Source: Clostridia bacterium (GTDB taxonomy: Bacteria > Bacillota > Clostridia > Oscillospirales > Acutalibacteraceae). Taken from it: a DNA stretch of 64,000 bases. Shown piece by piece: positions 58,960-64,000 of the stretch. Position 1 is the first letter of the stretch, and the number at the start of each line of letters is the position of its first letter. The position numbers and the translations under genes are program-made. The stretch is taken from the NCBI GenBank assembly GCA_017395425.1, contig JAFPUM010000014.1, positions 18,973 to 82,972 on the forward strand. Direction: 5' to 3'. Under the pieces are notes generated by a model. The model was not told the origin of the DNA and did no database searches. It was given only the letters and a program-made list of their open reading frames with translations.

Positions 58960-60861
58960 TCAATCGTAAAGTTCGTCGAGCAGCGCGTACAAATCGTCAA
59001 TCCGCTGCTGTATGTCGGCAGCCTGACGGGTCATTTCCATCATTTTTTCGTAATCGCTGCCGTATTCGGGAAGCGTCATGCGCTCGTTGAGTGAAGCAAG
59101 CTCGTTTTCCAGCCGCTCAATGTCGTTCTCGGCGTTCTCGATCTGTTTTTTGCGCTTGCGTTCGGCGGCGGCTTCCTCCTTGCGCTGTTTGTAATCGTTG
59201 ACCCGCTTTTCCTTTTCGGGATTGACGGCTGCCGCAACAGAACCGGCAGTCGGATGGGCGGCGCGGTAGGAAGTGAAATCGTCGTAATTGCCCATGTATT
59301 CCGTGACGCTGCCGTCCTCCATATAATAGATACGGTCGGCGAGACGGTTGATAAAGTAACGGTCGTGGGACACCATAAAGATAGTGCCTTCATAACAGGT
59401 GAGCGCCATTTCGAGCGCCTCGCGGGAGATGATATCGAGATGGTTGGTGGGTTCGTCGAGCAGGAGCAGATTGCAGCGGGAGAGCATCAATTTGAGAATC
59501 GCGACGCGGGCGCGTTCGCCGCCGCTGAGGTCGCCGATGTTTTTGAACACGTCGTCTCCCTTGAAGAGGAACGCTGCCAGACCGGAGCGAACTTCGGTTT
59601 CGGTCATGCGGGGATATTCGTCCCATACCTCATAGAGAACGGTCTTGCCGTTGTGGAGCGATTCCTGCGTCTGGTCATAATAGCCCACGTCCACATTGGA
59701 GCCGAGGGTCACATACCCCCGTGTACCGCCGAGTCTGCCGCAGAGCATTTTGAACAGGGTGGTCTTGCCACAGCCGTTGGGACCCAGCAGAAAGACGCGT
59801 TCGCCCTTCTTGATGTCCAGATTGACGTCGCGGAAAATTTCCCGCGTGCCGTAGGAGAAAGCGAGGTCGCTGCCTTTGAGAACGTCGTTGCCGCTGTCGC
59901 TGCGGACGGGAAAGTCAAAGCTGAAATCCTCCGGGAGCCTGTCCACGGCGACGAGGGTTTTTTTGAGGCGTTCGATCTGTTTGAGCTTGCTTTCGGCAGT
60001 GCGGATATTGCGTTCGCGGTTCCACTGGCGCTGCTGGGCGACGATGCCCTCAATGCGCTTGATTTCGCGCTGGGTGTTTTCAAAGTGGCGGATGGCAATT
60101 TCGCGGTTCTCGGCTTTTTTGTCGATGTAGTAGCTGTAATTGCCGCCGTAGAGGGTCAACCTGCCGTTTTCGAGTTCAAAGGTGCGGGAGGTCACGCGGT
60201 CGAGGAAATAGCGGTCGTGGGAGATCACGATATAGGCGCCTTTGAAACTGCGCAGAAAGTCCTCCAGCCATTCGACGGAGGCAATGTCGAGGTGGTTGGT
60301 GGGTTCGTCGAGCAGCAGGAGATTAGCGCCGGAGAGCAGCATTTTACAGAGCTGCACCTTGGAGCGCTGTCCGCCGCTGAGGGTGTAGACCCCCTGCGTA
60401 AGCTGCTGTTCGGTGAAACCCAGACCCAGCAGTGCCGAGCGGGCGCGGCTTTCATAGGTCAGACCGCCGCGGTCGTTGAATGCCTCGGTCAGACGGTGCT
60501 GTTCCTCGATCAGCGCGTCGGTGTCGCCTTCCTGACGGGAGAGCAGCGTGCTGATTTCGTTCAGCCGCCTGTCGATTTCCTTGAGGTCGTCGAAGACGGT
60601 GAGCAGTTCCTCCAGCACCGTGCGGCTGCTGTGGATGGCAAACTGTTCCACATAGCCCACACGGGCGAGCTTGCTTTTGCTGACGGTGCCGCCGTCGGCG
60701 GAGTATTCGCCTGTCAGGATTTTGAAAAGACTGGTCTTGCCGCAGCCGTTGACACCCACCAGTCCGATGCGGTCACGTTCGTCCACCAGAAAGCCGAGGT
60801 CGGCAAACACCGTCCGCGCGCCGAAGGAGAGCGTCAGTCCAGCCGCGTTCATCAGCGTCAT
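58960..60861 (-). CDS. ABC-F family ATPase (translation factor type)
   Basis: 633 residues with two ATPase domains and no membrane segment. Domain 1 has GVNGCGKTSLFKIL, LSGGQRSKVQLCK and LLLLDEPTNHLD; domain 2 has GPNGCGKTTLFKM, LSGGERARVAIL and LLLLDEPTNHLD. The linker between them is rich in Arg/Lys (RHFENTQREIKRIEG). The last 90 residues (DYKQRKEEAAAERKRKK onwards) are a coiled coil as in Uup/ABC-F proteins. ABC-F proteins act on ribosomes or give antibiotic protection; which type this is was not determined. mtaB follows 21 bp later. Confidence 0.93.
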   Translation of the reverse strand: MTLMNAAGLTLSFGARTVFADLGFLVDERDRIGLVGVNGCGKTSLFKILTGEYSADGGTVSKSKLARVGYVEQFAIHSSRTVLEELLTVFDDLKEIDRRLNEISTLLSRQEGDTDALIEEQHRLTEAFNDRGGLTYESRARSALLGLGFTEQQLTQGVYTLSGGQRSKVQLCKMLLSGANLLLLDEPTNHLDIASVEWLEDFLRSFKGAYIVISHDRYFLDRVTSRTFELENGRLTLYGGNYSYYIDKKAENREIAIRHFENTQREIKRIEGIVAQQRQWNRERNIRTAESKLKQIERLKKTLVAVDRLPEDFSFDFPVRSDSGNDVLKGSDLAFSYGTREIFRDVNLDIKKGERVFLLGPNGCGKTTLFKMLCGRLGGTRGYVTLGSNVDVGYYDQTQESLHNGKTVLYEVWDEYPRMTETEVRSGLAAFLFKGDDVFKNIGDLSGGERARVAILKLMLSRCNLLLLDEPTNHLDIISREALEMALTCYEGTIFMVSHDRYFINRLADRIYYMEDGSVTEYMGNYDDFTSYRAAHPTAGSVAAAVNPEKEKRVNDYKQRKEEAAAERKRKKQIENAENDIERLENELASLNERMTLPEYGSDYEKMMEMTRQAADIQQRIDDLYALLDELYD

Positions 60862-60908
60862 ATGGTCATCATTCCCTTATTGCAGAATCATTCGTCATAG
60901 ATTGTTTT

Positions 60909-60937
60909 ATTATACCAAATTCCTTTGCCATATGCAA
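60909..60937 (-). promoter_or_regulatory. Promoter of the ABC-F-mtaB operon
   Basis: On the minus strand TTGCAT (60937-60932) and TATAAT (60914-60909) with a 17-bp spacer and TGG just before the -10. Confidence 0.83.
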
Positions 60938-61013
60938 GCGGAAATACAGGAAGATTTGGCTAAGAATTTTTCATGCAAACCTGATAATTTTCCGATAAAA
61001 TATGAAGAAATTA

Positions 61014-61042
61014 TTGACAATATAAACAGTCTGCGATATAAT
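61014..61042 (+). promoter_or_regulatory. Promoter of the aquaporin gene
   Basis: TTGACA at 61014-61019 and TATAAT at 61037-61042, perfect consensus with a 17-bp spacer. Confidence 0.88.
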
Positions 61043-61079
61043 ATTTCTTGCCAATATTCCTTAAAGGAGGTTCTTCAAT

Positions 61080-61751
61080 ATGAAAGAACTGGATTACAGA
61101 AAATGCGCGGCGGAGTTTGTCGGGTCGCTCGTGCTGGTGCTGTTCGGCTGCGGCACCGCGGTGATGGTGGGCTGTTCGTCCGAGAACGGCTCGGGCTATC
61201 TGCTGACGGCGCTGGCGTTCGGACTGGTGATCGTGGCGATGGCGTATTCCATCGGCAACGTGTCGGGCTGTCACATCAACCCGGCTGTATCGCTTGCCAT
61301 GCTGATCGACGGCAGAATGACCGGAAGTGAATTCGTGCAGTACGTCATTTCGCAGTGCCTCGGCGCAACCGCGGGCGCGGCGATTCTGATGGGCTTCGTC
61401 GGCAAGGACAGCGGTCTGGGCGCGAACGGTCTCTATGACGGCAACGTGATGAAATCCCTGCTCATCGAAATCATTCTGACCTTCGTCTTTGTACTGGTGA
61501 TTCTCGGCGTGACTTCCAAGAAGAATACCGCCAGACTGGCAGGTATCGTCATCGGTCTGTCGCTGACGCTGGTGCATATTCTCGGCATTGCCTTCACCGG
61601 CACATCGGTCAACCCCGCCAGAAGCCTCGGACCCGCACTGCTCGCAGGCGGCGACGCACTCCGGAACGTCTGGGTCTTTATCGTGGCTCCCCTCATCGGC
61701 GGCGCGCTCGCGGCGATTTTCCACAAGGCTGTTATCAAAAAAAGCTGCTGA
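61080..61751 (+). CDS. aqpZ: Aquaporin Z-type water channel
   Basis: 223 residues with six membrane helices. The two pore motifs are HINPAVS and SVNPARS. Around the second, LTLVHILGIAFTGTSVNPARS keeps the His, Thr and Arg of the AqpZ selectivity filter, and ALAFGLVIVAMAYS keeps the Phe. Glycerol facilitators have Trp/Gly/Arg instead, so water is the likely substrate despite glycerol genes nearby. AAAGGAGG precedes the ATG. It is a single gene with its own promoter, and a bidirectional terminator follows. Confidence 0.93.
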   Translation: MKELDYRKCAAEFVGSLVLVLFGCGTAVMVGCSSENGSGYLLTALAFGLVIVAMAYSIGNVSGCHINPAVSLAMLIDGRMTGSEFVQYVISQCLGATAGAAILMGFVGKDSGLGANGLYDGNVMKSLLIEIILTFVFVLVILGVTSKKNTARLAGIVIGLSLTLVHILGIAFTGTSVNPARSLGPALLAGGDALRNVWVFIVAPLIGGALAAIFHKAVIKKSC

Positions 61752-61752
61752 T

Positions 61753-61777
61753 GGTCAGTGGTCAGTGGTCAGTGATT
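61753..61777. repeat. Tandem heptanucleotide repeat
   Basis: Three units of TGGTCAG are followed by degenerate TGATTAG directly after the aquaporin stop. A second short periodic stretch (ATTACGCATTCCGAATTACG and on) lies at 61848-61876. Similar heptamer repeats occur between genes in other bacteria. Confidence 0.7.
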
Positions 61778-61782
61778 AGAAG

Positions 61783-61835
61783 AAAAAAACAGGAAGGTTT
61801 TCACACGAATTTGTGTGTCTGCCTTCCTGTTTTTC
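61783..61835. terminator. Bidirectional terminator between aqpZ and pckG
   Basis: AAAAAAACAGGAAGG (61783-61797) pairs with CCTTCCTGTTTTT (61822-61834), with an inner CACAC/GTGTG stem. T runs occur on both strands. Confidence 0.88.
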
Positions 61836-61875
61836 ATTTATTGCAAATTACGCATTCCGAATTACGAATTCCGCA

Positions 61876-63660
61876 TTAATTATTGAGTTTGGTTTCGAGG
61901 GTGTCGAGTTCTGCCTGAAGGGTGGCGGGCAGTTTGTCGCCGAACTTAGCGTAGAACTCCTTGATGCCGGGAACTTCGGCTCTCCAGAGATCCTTATCCA
62001 CATTCAGAATGCCCGCGAGGTCTTCCTTGGAGAAGTCCAGACCGTCGAGGTTGATGTCGTCCACATTGGGCACATAGCCGATAGCGGTTTCCTGCGCGTC
62101 CACGGTGCCTTCGCAGCGCTTGAGCATCCAGTCAAGAACGCGGAGATTGTCGCCGAAGCCCGGCCAGATGAAGTGACCCTCTTCGTCGGTGCGGAACCAG
62201 TTGACATGGAAAATCTTGGGCGCCTTGTCGCCGAGCTTTTCGCCCATGTCAATCCAGTGCTGCCAGTAATCCGCCATGTTGTAGCCGCAGAAGGGAATCA
62301 TCGCCATCGGGTCGCGGCGGACAACACCCACAGCGCCGGTCGCGGCAGCGGTGGTCTCGGAAGCCATCGTGGAGCCTACAAACACGCCGTGGTTCCAGTC
62401 GCGGGACTGATACACCAGCGGAGCGGTCTTGGCACGGCGGCCGCCGAAGATAATCGCGCTGATCGGCACGCCGGTGGTGGAGTTGAATTCCGCGGAAACG
62501 CAGGGGCAGTTCTGGGCGGGAGCGGTGAAGCGGGAGTTGGGATGTGCCAGCTTGTTGCCCGCGGCGGTGTATTCCACGCCGTTGACCTTCTCACCCTTCC
62601 ACTCGACCGCGTTGACAGGCGGATTCTTGTCAAGACCTTCCCACCAGACGGTGTTGTCGTCGAGGTTAAGTGCCACATTGGTGAAGATGGTGCCCTTGCG
62701 GGTAGAGGCAAGCGCGTTGGGATTGGACTTCTGGTTGGTGCCGGGCGCCACGCCGAAGAAGCCGTTTTCGGGGTTGATCGCCCAGAGACGTCCGTCGGGA
62801 CCGATGCGCAGCCAGCTGATGTCGTCTCCGACACACCAGACCTTGTAGCCCTTCTCTTTATAAACTTCGGGCGGAATCATCATGGCAAGGTTGGTCTTGC
62901 CGCAGGCGGAGGGGAATGCTGCGCAGACATACTTGATCTCGCCCTGGGGATTTTCCAGACCGAGGATGAGCATATGCTCCGCCATCCAGCCTTCCTTCCA
63001 GCCCTGATAGGAGGCAATGCGCAGCGCGAAGCACTTCTTGCCGAGCAGGACGTTTCCGCCGTAAGCGGAGTTGACCGAGATGATGGTGTTGTCCTGCGGG
63101 AATTGGCAGATATATCTCTTCTCTTCGTCCACATCGCACTTGGCGTGAAGACCCTTCACCCAGTCGGTGCTCTCGTCGCCGAACGCGTCGAGGACAGCCT
63201 TGCCGCAGCGGGTCATGATCGCCATGTTGAGCACGACATAGATTGAGTCGGTGACTTCCAGACCCACCTTGGAGAACGGGGAACCGATCGGACCCATCGA
63301 ATAGGGAATGATGTACATGGTTCTGCCGGCGTAGGTGCCTCTGGCGATGTCATAAAGCATTTTATACATCTCGGCAGGCGCTTTCCAGTGGTTGGTGGGA
63401 CCGGCTTCTTCTTCGGTATTGGTGCAGATGAAGGTGCGTGCTTCCACGCGCGCCACGTCGTTGGGCTTGGTGCGGTGGAGATAGCAGCCGGGGAGCTTTT
63501 CCTCGTTGAGCTTGATCATTTCGCCGGTCTGGCAGGCTTCCTTGCGCAGACCCTCAAGCTGCTCCTCAGAACCGTCAATCCAGACGATCTGGTCGGGCTT
63601 GAGAAGCTCGGTCATTTCGTCGAGCCATGCAAGCATGGACTTATTGTTTGTCAATGCCAT
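61876..63660 (-). CDS. pckG: Phosphoenolpyruvate carboxykinase (GTP)
   Basis: 594 residues, the length of the GTP-using enzyme. It interconverts oxaloacetate plus GTP and PEP plus GDP and CO2. The GTP/PPi loop is FPSACGKTNLAMM (P-loop with Cys, typical of the GTP class), and GDDISWLRIGPDGRLWAINPENGFFGVAPG contains the metal-binding Asp. EGLDKNPPVNAVEWKGE and the C-terminal AIGYVPNVDDINLDGLDFS fit the family. In anaerobic Clostridia it may work as a carboxylating, GTP-making enzyme (inference). The minus promoter contains a candidate operator. It converges on aqpZ. Confidence 0.96.
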   Translation of the reverse strand: MALTNNKSMLAWLDEMTELLKPDQIVWIDGSEEQLEGLRKEACQTGEMIKLNEEKLPGCYLHRTKPNDVARVEARTFICTNTEEEAGPTNHWKAPAEMYKMLYDIARGTYAGRTMYIIPYSMGPIGSPFSKVGLEVTDSIYVVLNMAIMTRCGKAVLDAFGDESTDWVKGLHAKCDVDEEKRYICQFPQDNTIISVNSAYGGNVLLGKKCFALRIASYQGWKEGWMAEHMLILGLENPQGEIKYVCAAFPSACGKTNLAMMIPPEVYKEKGYKVWCVGDDISWLRIGPDGRLWAINPENGFFGVAPGTNQKSNPNALASTRKGTIFTNVALNLDDNTVWWEGLDKNPPVNAVEWKGEKVNGVEYTAAGNKLAHPNSRFTAPAQNCPCVSAEFNSTTGVPISAIIFGGRRAKTAPLVYQSRDWNHGVFVGSTMASETTAAATGAVGVVRRDPMAMIPFCGYNMADYWQHWIDMGEKLGDKAPKIFHVNWFRTDEEGHFIWPGFGDNLRVLDWMLKRCEGTVDAQETAIGYVPNVDDINLDGLDFSKEDLAGILNVDKDLWRAEVPGIKEFYAKFGDKLPATLQAELDTLETKLNN

Positions 63661-63748
63661 GATAAAAATAACTCCTTTCTCAGATTGGGCGGTGATAGCT
63701 TCATGCGTTTCTGCTTATGAGTTAGTCACGTCCAACCGAGGTGCGATG

Positions 63749-63777
63749 ATTGTACGGTACAAAAACTGTACTTGCAA
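63749..63777 (-). promoter_or_regulatory. Promoter of pckG with an embedded inverted repeat
   Basis: On the minus strand TTGCAA (63777-63772) and TACAAT (63754-63749) with a 17-bp spacer. Three TGTAC/GTACA half-sites (63751-63755, 63757-63761, 63767-63771) fill the spacer; the last two form GTACA-N5-TGTAC. Confidence 0.75.
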
Positions 63778-63956
63778 TCATTATACAAAACCGTCCGGCG
63801 ATTTTCAATTGTAAAATTGTTAAATCTTTATTCATACGGCAATTTTTTCGGGTATTTCCTCGCGACTTCAACAGTTGGAAAGAAAAAAAACAGTGGGAAC
63901 CCGTGAAAAGCGGGGATTTTTGTGTCAAATTTTGAAAAATATTTTGTTGTATGGGG

Positions 63957-63985
63957 TTGTATTTTATGAAAAAGTATGATATAAT
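63957..63985 (+). promoter_or_regulatory. Promoter for a gene beyond the right edge
   Basis: TTGTAT at 63957-63962 and TATAAT at 63980-63985 with a 17-bp spacer and an extended TGA. The transcribed gene would begin to the right of the window. Confidence 0.75.
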
Positions 63986-64000
63986 AAAAGAATGAAGCTA

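Noticed and set aside
59254-60900. 548-codon plus-strand open frame opposite the ABC-F gene
   Set aside because: Shadow; all ABC motifs are on the minus strand.
61813-63246. 477-codon plus-strand open frame opposite pckG
   Set aside because: Shadow that begins inside the bidirectional terminator; PEPCK motifs are on the minus strand.
1-64000. CRISPR array, prophage or rRNA operon
   Set aside because: No regularly spaced direct repeats, no phage structural or integrase genes and no rRNA sequence were seen.

Overview
The window looks like chromosomal DNA of a Gram-positive anaerobe of the class Clostridia, most likely from the Ruminococcaceae/Oscillospiraceae side (inference). The DNA is moderately GC-rich. 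Strong AGGAGG-type ribosome binding sites are common, and vegetative promoters nearly always have a 17-bp spacer. The gene content fits: a glgB-glgC-glgD-glgA cluster with the Firmicutes-type GlgD, YceD (DUF177) next to zinc-type L32, a DUF512 protein before Der, GTP-type PEP carboxykinase, a small alarmone synthetase, a PMCA-type calcium ATPase and several XRE regulators. About 53 protein genes and one tRNA-Gly are supported. There is no rRNA, prophage, CRISPR array or intact transposase gene.

Layout. 0-4 kb: end of a GH3 glycosidase, a DUF6985-like protein, tRNA-Gly(GCC) and RNase R. 4-8.3 kb: a beta-helix lipoprotein, pgi with a small P-loop protein, and the YceD-L32 operon. 8.3-13.8 kb: DUF512, der, plsY, gpsA and a HAD phosphatase. 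13.9-15.9 kb: a nitroreductase-like protein and a phosphofructokinase. 15.9-22.6 kb: glycogen operon glgB-C-D-A. 22.6-30.6 kb: an accessory-looking stretch with a membrane-anchored phosphatase-fold protein, four XRE regulators, an ABC exporter and DUF523. In it, two near-identical 100-bp inverted-repeat elements flank a pair of regulators. 30.8-35.5 kb: histidine phosphatase, HPr-like protein, dCMP deaminase and Ca-ATPase. 35.6-40.7 kb: citrate synthase, two TerD proteins, a CofE-like protein, DegV and MarR. 40.8-44.6 kb: a membrane LuxR-type regulator downstream of pcrA. 44.8-47.8 kb: pyruvate kinase, a MIF-like tautomerase and RelQ. 47.9-53.5 kb: L,D-transpeptidase, MBOAT acyltransferase, DHHW/AlgX-like protein and trpS. 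53.6-57 kb: glycerol kinase, a lipase-like hydrolase and an epimerase. 57-64 kb: a PH-domain protein, mtaB, an ABC-F ATPase, aquaporin Z and PEP carboxykinase.

How it fits together. Much of the window is central carbon metabolism around hexose phosphate and PEP: pgi, pfk, pyk, pckG, gltA, glycogen synthesis, and glycerol entry (glpK, gpsA, plsY, possibly a lipase). Several enzymes or partners depart from textbook motifs. The phosphofructokinase has GGNGT/PKTIDND, the glycogen synthase lacks KTGG and EPCGL, the branching enzyme carries a long Lys/Ala/Pro tail, the HPr-like protein lacks the active His, and GlpK lacks the HPr-target His loop.

Most notable structures: the paired 100-bp elements at 23.7 and 26.0 kb, with a second nested terminal repeat that supplies the stop codon of a regulator; the repeat-built GlgB tail; and candidate operators inside or next to the promoters of pckG, marR and the Ca-ATPase. 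All assignments are from reading the sequence only; no database search was run.
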